From NCBI GenBank assembly GCA_902528575.1, contig CABZSV010000008.1, positions 1 to 36,891 of the forward strand: a stretch of 36,891 nt of DNA. The letters are read 5' to 3'. This document shows, one piece after another, positions 1 through 7,946 of this stretch. The stretch is from an uncultured Pelagibacteraceae bacterium. GTDB lineage: Bacteria; Pseudomonadota; Alphaproteobacteria; Pelagibacterales; Pelagibacteraceae. The first letter of the stretch is position 1, and each line of letters begins with the position of its first letter. The position numbers and the translations under genes are program-made. A model generated the notes under the pieces. The model was not told where the DNA came from, did no database searches, and worked only from the letters and a program-made list of their open reading frames with translations.

Positions 1-1
1 A

Positions 2-706
2 ACAACAGAAGATGTTCTAAGACGTACAGATATCATAGAAAGACATATAGATAAAAATGGATCATCTGCAGGTTTTTTTGGATTAACTTTATGTGCTCCC
101 GTTGATGAAAACATTAAACAAGAAGGAATTATTTCACATTTTAAGCGTATCATTGAAAATACACATTTGCCAATTTCTATCTATCAATTGCCTCAAGTAG
201 TAAAATGTAAAATTGAACCTGAAACATTAAAAATATTAAAAGATAATTTTCAAGATAGAATTAAATTATTTAAGGATACTAGTGGTGAAGATGATGTTGT
301 GAATTCTAGAATTAATTTTAATGATTTAATATTTTTAAGAGGAGCAGAAGAAAATTATTTTGATCATTTAAAACCTAATGGGAAATATGATGGATTTTTA
401 TTAAGCTCAGCAAATTGTTTTGGTAAAATTTTAAGAGAAATTTATAATAATGTTGCAAAGGGTAATTTTAAAGATGCAGAAAAAATGTCTGAGGAACTAA
501 GCGATATAATTAGAATTTCATTCTCAGAAGGTCAAAAACTAGATTTTGGAAACCCTTTTTCTAATGTAAATAAAGCATTTGCTCATGTCTTAATTAATAA
601 AGATAATCTTAGTTGCAAAACATGTTTTGATAGAAATATACCTAATGAATTTTTAAATGATATGTTTCTATTGCTATCTAAATATAACTTAAGAAAATCC
701 TTATAG
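2..706 (+). CDS. DapA/NanA-family class I aldolase (5'-truncated by window edge)
   Basis: The reading frame is open from base 2, so the gene starts before the window; 234 residues are visible of a family usually near 290-300. It belongs to the dihydrodipicolinate synthase/N-acetylneuraminate lyase TIM-barrel family. The visible part holds IYQLP, the equivalent of the catalytic-tyrosine YN-P motif, then LFKDTSG with the probable Schiff-base lysine, and a C-terminal helical region (FLLSSANCFGKI, then KGNFKDAEKM) that matches the family pattern. Members cleave or condense 2-keto acids such as pyruvate with aldehydes; the substrate here cannot be read from the sequence. The TTG at 167 is internal, not the real start. 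The C-terminus (after about residue 180 of the visible part) is divergent, which argues against a housekeeping DapA. No operon partner is visible; a 74-bp gap follows. Confidence 0.8.
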   Translation, partial: TTEDVLRRTDIIERHIDKNGSSAGFFGLTLCAPVDENIKQEGIISHFKRIIENTHLPISIYQLPQVVKCKIEPETLKILKDNFQDRIKLFKDTSGEDDVVNSRINFNDLIFLRGAEENYFDHLKPNGKYDGFLLSSANCFGKILREIYNNVAKGNFKDAEKMSEELSDIIRISFSEGQKLDFGNPFSNVNKAFAHVLINKDNLSCKTCFDRNIPNEFLNDMFLLLSKYNLRKSL

Positions 707-730
707 GAATTTGTAAAATTTTGTGGGATA

Positions 731-750
731 ACTATACCCAGGACTATACC
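731..750. repeat. 8-bp direct repeat pair in intergenic gap
   Basis: ACTATACC occurs at 731-738 and again at 743-750, one about 12 bp after the other, in the 74-bp gap between the aldolase and the small ORF. The stretch is richer in GC than its surroundings. It could be a tandem operator for the small downstream gene, but nothing else supports that. Confidence 0.35.
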
Positions 751-780
751 AGATTGAGATAAATCAAGGTTTGAAGTAGT

Positions 781-1008
781 ATGAATAAAGAAAACGCAAG
801 TAAACTGTGGAAAATGATACAGGAAGCTGGCGATTATTTGGTGGGTCAATTACCTGATCATCCAAATCATCCTAGAGGAAGAAACCCCTATGCTCATGTT
901 GCTATTTGCGTGAAAAGCAAATTCAATGCTAGCTATAAAGATATTCCTGATGAAAAATACGATGATGTTATTAAATACATTGAATTTTTAAAACAAAATC
1001 CAAATTAA
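781..1008 (+). CDS. Small conserved-looking protein of unknown function, 75 aa
   Basis: This is a short basic/acidic soluble protein with ATG start, no signal peptide and no membrane segment. I do not recognise it with certainty. The C-terminal half (residues about 38-72: AHVAICVKSKF, then SYKDIPDEKYDDVIKYIEFL) resembles the short alpha/beta tail seen at the end of some phage antirepressor (ORF6C/P22-AR type) proteins, where a K-x-Y-K-D-I-P-x-x-x-Y-D-x-V pattern recurs. Here it stands alone without the usual N-terminal antirepressor domain. The N-terminus has a proline/histidine-rich linker (PDHPNHPRGRNP). The Shine-Dalgarno is weak. It lies between a same-strand aldolase gene and a convergent amidinotransferase gene; no operon link is clear. 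Confidence 0.6.
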   Translation: MNKENASKLWKMIQEAGDYLVGQLPDHPNHPRGRNPYAHVAICVKSKFNASYKDIPDEKYDDVIKYIEFLKQNPN

Positions 1009-1025
1009 TCTTATTTGTAAATAAA

Positions 1026-2141
1026 TTATTGCTTTGGAAAATAATCTTTTAAATCGCCTTCTCGATAAACATCAGCTGTACAACAATGAAGGCCTCCTCC
1101 AAAAGCATATGCATCTCTAAGTTCTACTGGTATAACTTCCATTCCTAATTTATCTAATTGTTCAGCTTGGTATTTTTCACTTTTTTCCACACATACAGTT
1201 TTTGGATCCAAAACTAAAACATTCATTGATAGCCAAGTTGATGAATAACATAATGGAGGTGGTTCGTTATGTGCTGGTTGTGCACTGTCTACGATTTCCC
1301 AACCATTCTCTTCAAATAATTTTCTTTGTTCCTTAGGAAGTCTTCTTTGTGGGTTATTGATAATTAAACCTTCTTTAATTGGGGTAAAAGTTGCATCAAT
1401 GTGAATTGGATAAGGATCACCTGGGAAGTTAACTGCATGAACTCTGTGATCTTTATAATGTCTTTTTAGCCAATCAATTCCTTTTAAATTAGTTGTAAAC
1501 CCATGTTGAACAACTAAGTCTTTCCCAAATCTCAATACATCTGCTGCATCAAATAATGGCTCTTCTTCAGTAGTTACGAAATATTTTTTCTCAGTCCACT
1601 CTAATCTTTTTTGAACACCAATTTTATCTGATAAATAATCTTTTCTATAATCTGCATCAGTTAGTCTTGGTTTTGGAGCAGACTCATGTCTCATATTAGG
1701 ATCTTGATTATAATAATCTTTTAAAAGTGGTCGGTAACATAAATATTCAAACCAACGGCATCGGTAACTCATTGTTGCTTCTAAAATTTCATTGCCCACT
1801 GTTAACAAAACATCTCTTGGAGGCATGCAGCCAAACATTGTTTCAGCTTCCCAATCTGGAGTGGATGTTTTTTGATTAAAATCTATTGGTGTTGGTCGAT
1901 CAACTTTAATGCCTCTTTTTTCAAGAATGTTTGAAAAGTTATCTAATAATTCATTTGCTTTATCGACAGTATCTTTGGTTCTTGGCCCAAACTGACCTCG
2001 CATATCACTGTCTTCTGGAACTTTTGCATCTAATGCTGGTTCAGGCGCAGGTATACATGTGCCATCCGCTCTACCAACGATTACATGTTTTAACGGATCC
2101 CACTCATTCCAACTATTAACAATAGTTTTATTCTCATTCAT
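1026..2141 (-). CDS. Glycine/arginine amidinotransferase (AGAT-like)
   Basis: This 371-residue protein matches the arginine:glycine amidinotransferase family along its whole length, including NEWDPLKHVIVGRA at 12-25 and the ping-pong catalytic set: Asp198 in FDAAD, His247 and Asp249 in HID, and the nucleophile Cys353 in GGGLHC. Family enzymes move an amidino group from arginine to glycine, giving guanidinoacetate and ornithine, and the reaction is reversible. It is the last gene of a minus-strand group DMT permease - creatinase - amidinotransferase, starting 5 bp after the creatinase stop. In that context it may run towards glycine and arginine from guanidinoacetate, or use another guanidino compound (StrB-like substrates are possible). 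Family assignment is firm; direction and substrate are inferred. Cytoplasmic; no signal peptide. Confidence 0.9.
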   Translation of the reverse strand: MNENKTIVNSWNEWDPLKHVIVGRADGTCIPAPEPALDAKVPEDSDMRGQFGPRTKDTVDKANELLDNFSNILEKRGIKVDRPTPIDFNQKTSTPDWEAETMFGCMPPRDVLLTVGNEILEATMSYRCRWFEYLCYRPLLKDYYNQDPNMRHESAPKPRLTDADYRKDYLSDKIGVQKRLEWTEKKYFVTTEEEPLFDAADVLRFGKDLVVQHGFTTNLKGIDWLKRHYKDHRVHAVNFPGDPYPIHIDATFTPIKEGLIINNPQRRLPKEQRKLFEENGWEIVDSAQPAHNEPPPLCYSSTWLSMNVLVLDPKTVCVEKSEKYQAEQLDKLGMEVIPVELRDAYAFGGGLHCCTADVYREGDLKDYFPKQ

Positions 2142-2146
2142 AAGGA

Positions 2147-3364
2147 TTAGTTTTTTATAATATTATGCTCAGGGCCGAAAGGAAATTTTGTAATATTTTC
2201 TGCTCTATCTTTACCAATAACTAAAATATCATGTTCTCTATATCCACCTGCACCAGGATTACCTTCTGGGATCATAATCATAGGTTCCATAGATACCACC
2301 ATATTTTCCTCAAGAATAGTATCAATGTCTTCTCTTAATTCTAAACCTGCTTCTCTTCCATAAAAGTGAGAAAGCATACCAAATGAATGTCCGTAACCAA
2401 AAGTTCTATAATGAAGGTAACCAAGTTCAGCAAACAATTCATTTAACTCATGACAAATATCTGAACATTTAACACCTGGTTTAATCAATTCTAATCCTCG
2501 CTTATGCACTTTAACATTTGCTTCCCATGCTTTAATAGATGCATCATCAGCATGATCCAAAAATAAAGTTCGCTCAAGTGCAGTATAATATCCTGAGATC
2601 ATTGGAAAAGTATTTAAAGATAAAATATCTCCTTTAATTAATTTTCTATTGGTCTTGGGATTATGTGCTCCATCTGTATTGATACCCGATTGAAACCATA
2701 CCCAAGTATCCATGTACTCTGCTCCTGGATAACTTTTAACAATCTCTCTTTCCATTCTATCTCTTGCTGCTATAGCTACTTCGATCTCTGTATTATCTTC
2801 TCTAATATTTTTAACTATTTCTTCACCACCAATGTCTGCAATTCTTGCACCATTTCTAATAATCTCAATTTCTTCGTTCGATTTAATCATTCTAAGTTTC
2901 ATTAAATCTTTTGAAACATCACTAAACACAGAGAAAGTAAAAATAGAGCCTATTTTTTCGCGCATATCTAAAGTTACATGATCATTTTCTATTCCAATAT
3001 TTTTTGGAGGTTCATCTCTTCCAATAATTGAAACAATAGCTCTTAAAAAATTATCCCTTTTCCAATCAGTATAAATTACGTTATCACAATGAGATCTACG
3101 CCATGGTTGACTTGCATCAATGTTAGCTGAAATTGTTGAGATTTTATTTTGAGTGATCACACATCCGTATGGTCTGCCAAAAGAACAATAAATAAAACCT
3201 GTGTAATATGCAACGTTATGCATTGAGGTTAAGATAACCATATCAAGACCATTTTGGTCCATCACTGATCTAAGTTTACTTACTCGATCGTTATATTCTT
3301 TATCTGTAAATGGTAATTTTACTTTTTCACCGTTTTTAAGCTCAAAAAAATCTGGCCGTTCCAT
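2147..3364 (-). CDS. Creatinase (creatine amidinohydrolase, M24 fold)
   Basis: The 405 residues follow Pseudomonas putida creatinase almost colinearly: NGEKVK near the start, YCSFGRPY with Arg64 (substrate carboxylate contact in the Pseudomonas enzyme), QPWRR, IYTDW, FQSGINTDGAHNP with catalytic His234 (His232 in Pseudomonas), GYYTALERTLFLDH, TFGYGHSFG with His326, GREAGLELREDIDT, SMEPM with Glu360, and a closing ENITKFPFGPE. Creatinase uses the aminopeptidase P fold without metal and hydrolyses creatine to sarcosine and urea. The neighbouring amidinotransferase and permease suggest a guanidino-compound uptake and breakdown operon; 1 bp separates it from the permease upstream. Hydrolysis of guanidinoacetate instead of, or as well as, creatine cannot be excluded from sequence. 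No urease is visible in the window to use the urea. Confidence 0.93.
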   Translation of the reverse strand: MERPDFFELKNGEKVKLPFTDKEYNDRVSKLRSVMDQNGLDMVILTSMHNVAYYTGFIYCSFGRPYGCVITQNKISTISANIDASQPWRRSHCDNVIYTDWKRDNFLRAIVSIIGRDEPPKNIGIENDHVTLDMREKIGSIFTFSVFSDVSKDLMKLRMIKSNEEIEIIRNGARIADIGGEEIVKNIREDNTEIEVAIAARDRMEREIVKSYPGAEYMDTWVWFQSGINTDGAHNPKTNRKLIKGDILSLNTFPMISGYYTALERTLFLDHADDASIKAWEANVKVHKRGLELIKPGVKCSDICHELNELFAELGYLHYRTFGYGHSFGMLSHFYGREAGLELREDIDTILEENMVVSMEPMIMIPEGNPGAGGYREHDILVIGKDRAENITKFPFGPEHNIIKN

Positions 3365-3365
3365 A

Positions 3366-4271
3366 TTAGTTTAATGCTATGTATCTTTTGTTCCATCTCA
3401 TTATTAAACTATAATAAAATATAGATACGAAAAGAAAAAAACCGCCGATTATAGTATTTGCGGATGGTACTTCATTAATTCCAAATAATGGCAGCCAAAC
3501 CCAAAAAATTCCTCCTACAACTTCAGTTAAAGATAATAGAGTCAATTCTGCTGCTGGTATGGCTTTAGATCCAATTGAATATAAAATTAATCCAAAACAC
3601 ACTAACGTCCCATGCAAAGAAAACAAAGTTCCATTATAGCTAGATGAAAAGAAAACTAAGTTGTTTGATAAAATCATAATTGTTGCAAACACAAAACAAA
3701 AGAAACCTGCAAAAGCTACAGTTGTGAATTTTGGTGTTTCTTTTCTCCACCTTAGAGTTACAGAAAAAACTGAAAAACCAATTGAAGAAGTTAAACCAAA
3801 CACAAAACCAATTAATGATTTTTCTCCAGTGTTTCCAAGTGCCATAATAATAATACCGACTGTTGCAATTATTATTGATATCCACACGTTAAGAGAAATT
3901 TTTTCTTTTAAAAATAAAAATGCCAATAATGCTGTAAAAAAAGGCATTGCTGCTAAACAAAGCAAAGTAACTGCAGCACTAGTGTTTGTAATTGAATAAA
4001 TAAATGTAATCATAGCGATCCCCAATCCAGATCCACCGATCACTCCAGATAAACCTATTTTATAATAGTTTTTGTAAAAATTTTTTCCTTCCTCGAAAAA
4101 TAAATAAAGATTTAATAAGATAAAAATTGTTAAACCTCTGCCAAAAATATACTGCCAAGGTACCAATTGAGGATTATCCATGTATCGAACTACTAATGGG
4201 CCAAACGACCATAATAGACCGGCAAAAAGTACAACTGGAATGGCTATTCTTGGATTTCTTAACTCTAACAT
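3366..4271 (-). CDS. EamA/DMT-family permease, 301 aa
   Basis: About ten hydrophobic helices in two repeated EamA halves place this in the drug/metabolite transporter superfamily; the C-terminus is basic and short. Typical features are an N-terminal GLLWSFGPLVVRYM segment and the repeated ITNTSAAVTLLCLAAMPFF/SKAIPAAELTLLSLTE segments, each ending a half with the LL-L-E/P signature. These proteins usually export, sometimes import, amino acids or metabolites across the inner membrane. It is first of the group with creatinase and amidinotransferase, so a creatine-, guanidinoacetate-, sarcosine- or urea-related substrate is a reasonable inference. A 49-bp gap separates it from moeA upstream on the same strand; that gap contains a TACAAT that could be a -10 element. 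Confidence 0.85.
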   Translation of the reverse strand: MLELRNPRIAIPVVLFAGLLWSFGPLVVRYMDNPQLVPWQYIFGRGLTIFILLNLYLFFEEGKNFYKNYYKIGLSGVIGGSGLGIAMITFIYSITNTSAAVTLLCLAAMPFFTALLAFLFLKEKISLNVWISIIIATVGIIIMALGNTGEKSLIGFVFGLTSSIGFSVFSVTLRWRKETPKFTTVAFAGFFCFVFATIMILSNNLVFFSSSYNGTLFSLHGTLVCFGLILYSIGSKAIPAAELTLLSLTEVVGGIFWVWLPLFGINEVPSANTIIGGFFLFVSIFYYSLIMRWNKRYIALN

Positions 4272-4320
4272 AATGAGAAATCTAATTGTAAATAGAATTT
4301 TCTACAACAAAAATACGTTT

Positions 4321-5565
4321 CTAAACTAAATTTTGATTTGAAAGGTTGGGGAAAAAACAATCAACGACATCTCCTTTTTTAAATTTTGATTTACCTGCTG
4401 GCAACAAAACCCAAATATTTGATTTTACAAATGATTTAATTCTAAAAGACTCTTGACCTTTTAAAATTTCAACATTTATTTTTCCATTTTTAGTTGTGCT
4501 TAATTGGCTCTTTACAAATCTTGTGAAATTCTTTTTTTTAACAAATCCATTTGTCAAAATAGCTTTAATTGATTTTTCTTCTGATAATCCTAAGGCATTT
4601 AAAATATATGGAATTACAAAAAATCTAAAACATGCAGCTGAAGAAATTGGATTACCAGGGAGTCCAAATATTGCCTTTTCTCTCCCTTTGATTTTTGCAA
4701 ACATTATTGGTTTTCCAGGCCTTATTGCAGCACTTTTAAAGTAGTTTGATAACTTAAATTTTTTAACAACATCCGGTATGAAATCAAACTTACCTGCAGA
4801 CACTGCACCTGACGTAATAATAATATCATCATTAGATTTAATTAATTTATTTATTTTTTGTTTAAAAATATTTTGATGATTATCTCTTAATACACTTCCA
4901 CTTTTAAAATTAAATAAAAAATTTTGATTTAAGTTTTTAATATAGTGTGTGTTGGAATTTCTTACCATCCAATTTGGAATATTATCTTTGTTTGATATTT
5001 CGTTTCCAGTTGAAAAAAATAATATATTAATCTTTTTTTTTACTTTAATTTTTTTAATACCTAAACTTTTAAAAGCTAAAATATGATTTGGTTGAACAAT
5101 TGTATTTTTGTTTACTACAACTTCCCCTTTTTTATAATCTGAACCTGCAAACCTAACGTGATCAAATTTTTTTATTTTTTGGTCAATTAATATATATTTT
5201 TTGTTAGGAGCAAAAATTATTTGTTCTATAGGAATAATTGTATCGAAACCCTTTGGTATAATTCCTCCAGTCATTATTTCGGCAGTATCAAATTTTTTTA
5301 TCTTTTTTTTAAAAGGTTTCATTCCTGCAGCAATTGAACCAATAATTTTAAATTTTTTTGGTAATTTTTTTTTTAATCCATTAGTATCTTTTGAATTAAT
5401 TGCATAACCATCAAATGCAGCGTTATCTCCTGCTGGATAATTTATATTAGAATGAATATTGGTAGAAACTACTCTATTTAGAGAATTTATACTCTTTATA
5501 GTTTCGTCTTTAATTTTAATTTTGGCTTTTTTTAAAATTGTTTTTGATTTTTCGTAACTAATCAT
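4321..5565 (-). CDS. moeA: Molybdopterin molybdenumtransferase MoeA
   Basis: MoeA inserts molybdate into adenylated molybdopterin to make the molybdenum cofactor in the cytoplasm. The 414 residues show the family landmarks: YPAGDNAAFDGYAI at 43-56, MTGGIIPKGFDTIIPIEQ around 97-114, FFSTGNEIS, ITSGAVSAGKFDFIPD in the central MPT-binding domain, and GLPGNPISSAACF near the C-terminal third. Length is normal for the family. It overlaps mobA by 8 bp (ATGATTAG), so the two are almost certainly translated in a coupled way. Its role here is plainly to serve the formate dehydrogenase encoded on the opposite strand. The protein is extremely rich in lysine, in line with the base composition. Confidence 0.93.
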   Translation of the reverse strand: MISYEKSKTILKKAKIKIKDETIKSINSLNRVVSTNIHSNINYPAGDNAAFDGYAINSKDTNGLKKKLPKKFKIIGSIAAGMKPFKKKIKKFDTAEIMTGGIIPKGFDTIIPIEQIIFAPNKKYILIDQKIKKFDHVRFAGSDYKKGEVVVNKNTIVQPNHILAFKSLGIKKIKVKKKINILFFSTGNEISNKDNIPNWMVRNSNTHYIKNLNQNFLFNFKSGSVLRDNHQNIFKQKINKLIKSNDDIIITSGAVSAGKFDFIPDVVKKFKLSNYFKSAAIRPGKPIMFAKIKGREKAIFGLPGNPISSAACFRFFVIPYILNALGLSEEKSIKAILTNGFVKKKNFTRFVKSQLSTTKNGKINVEILKGQESFRIKSFVKSNIWVLLPAGKSKFKKGDVVDCFFPNLSNQNLV

Positions 5566-6166
5566 TTTTGAGTATTTCTTCAGCTTTTTTTAAATCTTCT
5601 TTTGTATTTATATTAAAGAAAGGATCATTATTTGAAAACTCCATATTAATTATTTTTACCCCAATATTATTAGCCCACAACTCTACTTTTCTTTCTCCTT
5701 TTTTTAGATCCTTCTCTAACTTATCTATTAAATTAATCGACCATAAGCCAAATATATTATGTCGTGTGTTATTTGACTTAATGAAAAATAAATCACTTTC
5801 ATTAAAATTAATATTTTGAATAAAATCTTTAAGTATTTGTCTCTTAAAAAAAGGTGTATCTACAGGGAAAGTTGCTATCCATTTGTAGTCTTTTTGATTT
5901 TCTTTAATCCATTTCATAGCTGATAAAACTCCACCTAACGGACCAAGACCTTTTTCAAAATCTTCAATTATTGAAATTTTTTCTGAGTTATGAAAATTAA
6001 TTTTATTATTTGATACTATTAAAAGTTCCTTGAATTCATCAATAATTTCAGTCAACATGTGATCAATCAACAATTTGCCAGCTAACTTTACTTGGGATTT
6101 ATCTTCTCCAAATCTTTGTGACTTACCGCCTGCTAGCACAGTGCCTAAAATATTGTTATGATCCAT
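5558..6166 (-). CDS. mobA: Molybdenum cofactor guanylyltransferase MobA
   Basis: MobA transfers GMP from GTP to Mo-molybdopterin, giving the guanine-dinucleotide cofactor that DMSO-reductase-family enzymes such as formate dehydrogenase need. The nucleotide-binding signature LAGGKSQRFGEDKSQV lies at 11-26, GPLGGVLSAM follows near residue 75-85, and FPVDTPF around residue 100 carries the metal-binding aspartate. Length 202 is normal. It is the first gene of a mobA-moeA pair and is divergent from the formate dehydrogenase cluster across only 42 bp, so the promoters for cofactor genes and enzyme genes share this short gap. No clear Shine-Dalgarno is present, suggesting a short leader. Confidence 0.93.
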   Translation of the reverse strand: MDHNNILGTVLAGGKSQRFGEDKSQVKLAGKLLIDHMLTEIIDEFKELLIVSNNKINFHNSEKISIIEDFEKGLGPLGGVLSAMKWIKENQKDYKWIATFPVDTPFFKRQILKDFIQNINFNESDLFFIKSNNTRHNIFGLWSINLIDKLEKDLKKGERKVELWANNIGVKIINMEFSNNDPFFNINTKEDLKKAEEILKND

Positions 6167-6208
6167 CTATAAAATATAAAACATTCAAAGTTGAATTAAA
6201 GAAATTAA

Positions 6209-6607
6209 ATGGATTTAAGAATTTTAGAAATAGCAGCCCATACCGAAAATAATAAAGTTGTTGAAAACTACACTCATAAGTCAAAACACAAAAATCCATT
6301 ATGTGGTGATGAGATGGAAATAAGCTTAATTGTCAAAGAAGATGTTGTAAAAGATATGGGTTATCAGTGTAAATCGTGTGTTTATTGTCAGGCATCAGTC
6401 AGTCTATTGTCCAGAAAAATTAAGGAAAAAAAAATTGATGATATTAAAAAATTTATAAAAGTTGGTGAGCAACTTTTTGAGGACGCAAAAGTAAGTATGG
6501 AAAAACATTGGAAAGATTTTAAAGAAATTTTAGATAAAAAAAATCTTTCAAGGAAAGAGTGTTTGCTTTTACCTTTAAGAACTATTGCGAAAGCATTAAA
6601 AATATAA
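6209..6607 (+). CDS. IscU/NifU-like Fe-S cluster scaffold protein
   Basis: This 132-residue protein has the NifU_N/IscU fold pattern: NPLCGDEMEI with Cys32 and Asp34, a cysteine-rich loop YQCKSCVYCQAS with Cys54, Cys57 and Cys60, and a late RKECLLLPLRTI with Cys118. Cys32, one cysteine of the loop and Cys118 correspond to the three cluster ligands of IscU/SufU; the C-x2-C-x2-C loop is a variant and the His before the last cysteine of IscU is absent. It opens the formate dehydrogenase cluster, so it probably helps supply clusters to that Fe-S-rich enzyme, though general service cannot be excluded. Its stop codon abuts the ATG of the next gene with no gap. Confidence 0.8.
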   Translation: MDLRILEIAAHTENNKVVENYTHKSKHKNPLCGDEMEISLIVKEDVVKDMGYQCKSCVYCQASVSLLSRKIKEKKIDDIKKFIKVGEQLFEDAKVSMEKHWKDFKEILDKKNLSRKECLLLPLRTIAKALKI

Positions 6608-7084
6608 ATGATCAAAATTACAAAACCATTATTGCAAAAAGCATTAATTGCAGGTTTTTTTTCAGCATTTACAATTGGTGTGCTAACCGTCCTTACTTAT
6701 AAAAGTACACTCGGATATTTTATTGCTGCCTCATTTGGTTCTTCAATGGTTTTACTATTTGGTTTTCCTGAAAGCCCATTTGCACAACCAAAGAATGTTT
6801 TTTTTGGACATTTGGTAACTGCTTTAGTAGGAGTAATTTTTGTAAACTACATTCCGCTTCCGATTTATATCAGTATTGCAATTGCAGTAGGAGCAGGAGT
6901 TTTTTTAATGATTTTATTTAATATTGTTCACCCACCTGCTGGTGGAAATCCAATTATAGTTATTATTGGAAGTGCCTCTTATGATTATTTAATTAATCCA
7001 ATAATTTTTGGTTGTATAATTATATTGCTATTAGCAATTATCATTAACAAATATTTATTAAAAAAGAACTATCCACTAAAATAA
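6608..7084 (+). CDS. HPP-family integral membrane protein
   Basis: The protein has 158 residues with about four to five hydrophobic helices and the family's defining HPPAGGNPI motif at 108-116. Some plant and cyanobacterial HPP proteins move nitrite across membranes; for other members the substrate is unknown. Its position between an Fe-S scaffold gene and fdhD inside a formate dehydrogenase cluster suggests a small-anion role, with formate or molybdate-linked transport as possibilities, but this is a guess from context. It starts directly after the previous stop codon and ends 4 bp before fdhD, so it is surely in the same transcript. Confidence 0.82.
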   Translation: MIKITKPLLQKALIAGFFSAFTIGVLTVLTYKSTLGYFIAASFGSSMVLLFGFPESPFAQPKNVFFGHLVTALVGVIFVNYIPLPIYISIAIAVGAGVFLMILFNIVHPPAGGNPIIVIIGSASYDYLINPIIFGCIIILLLAIIINKYLLKKNYPLK

Positions 7085-7088
7085 TTTT

Positions 7089-7928
7089 ATGAATTCTAAA
7101 TACAAAGTTTTAAAATATTCATCTAATAAGTTTGAAAATATAGAGGATTTAATTTCAATTGAAGAACCATTGGAGATTTCATTAAAGTATAAAGAATCTG
7201 GCAAATGGATAAATCAAAGTTTATCTATAACAATGAGAACTCCTGGCGATGATGAAGATCTTGTTAGAGGATTTTTATATAACGAACAAATTATAACAAA
7301 TATTAGTGATATTGATTCAATAGAAAGTTATGGAGATAAAGTTGGTCAATACAATATTCAAAATAAAATATTAGCAACTTTAAATAATTCTAAAAATATA
7401 AATATTTCAAAAATAAAAAAAGATTTTTTAACTAATTCCTCATGTGGTGTATGTGGAAAATCTTCACTTGATGCTCTAGAAATAATTAAAAAAAATAAAA
7501 CAAATTCATCAGAACCTAAAATCCAAAAAGAGGTGATTGTTAAATCACCAGATATATTGAGAGAAGGCCAATCAGAATTCAGTAAAACAGGTGGAATTCA
7601 TGCAAGCGGTCTTTTTAATAGCAATGGAGAATTGGTTGCTGTCAGAGAGGATGTAGGAAGACACAATGCTTTAGATAAACTTATTGGTTGTGCATTAAAA
7701 AACAATCAAATTGATCCGAAAAACCAATTTATAACATGCTCAGGCAGACTTAATTTTGAATTGGTTCAAAAGGTTTTGATGACGGATATAGGTATAATGA
7801 TAGGTGTTGGTGCGCCAACTAGTCTAGCTATCGATTTAGCGAATAAATTTGACATTACCCTTGTTGGTTTCGTAAAGAGGGACAGTTTTAATATTTACAC
7901 AAATAACAAAAAAGTTATTGTGGGCTAA
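7089..7928 (+). CDS. fdhD: Formate dehydrogenase sulfurtransferase FdhD
   Basis: FdhD passes sulfur from a cysteine desulfurase to the molybdenum cofactor and is needed for active formate dehydrogenase. The redox pair sits in SCGVCGKSS at Cys119 and Cys122, in the usual C-x2-C arrangement. TGGIHASGLF and VREDVGRHNALDKLIG in the middle, and GVGAPTSLAIDLA near the end, are family signatures. Length 279 is normal. It directly precedes the two structural FDH genes with an 18-bp gap holding an AAGGG Shine-Dalgarno for the next gene. It corresponds to FdsC of the Rhodobacter-type system. Confidence 0.95.
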   Translation: MNSKYKVLKYSSNKFENIEDLISIEEPLEISLKYKESGKWINQSLSITMRTPGDDEDLVRGFLYNEQIITNISDIDSIESYGDKVGQYNIQNKILATLNNSKNINISKIKKDFLTNSSCGVCGKSSLDALEIIKKNKTNSSEPKIQKEVIVKSPDILREGQSEFSKTGGIHASGLFNSNGELVAVREDVGRHNALDKLIGCALKNNQIDPKNQFITCSGRLNFELVQKVLMTDIGIMIGVGAPTSLAIDLANKFDITLVGFVKRDSFNIYTNNKKVIVG

Positions 7929-7946
7929 ATTAATAAAAGGGTATTT

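Noticed and set aside
167..169. TTG as start of the first gene
   Set aside because: The frame is open and family-like (SAGFFGLTLCAPVDENI) all the way to base 2, so this codon is internal to a gene truncated by the window edge.
724..740. GGGATAACTATACCC as a hairpin after the aldolase gene
   Set aside because: The arms mismatch after three G-C pairs and no T run follows; the direct repeat in the same place explains more of the pattern.
3661..3999. 112-codon open frame on the plus strand inside the DMT permease gene
   Set aside because: It lies wholly antisense to a well supported membrane protein gene, has no family resemblance, and its content follows from the complement of hydrophobic codons.
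4293..4304. Short inverted repeat TAGAA-TT-TTCTA between moeA and the DMT permease gene, as a terminator
   Set aside because: Only 5 bp of A-U-rich stem with no GC core; such repeats are expected by chance at this base composition. Whether moeA and the permease operon share a transcript stays open.
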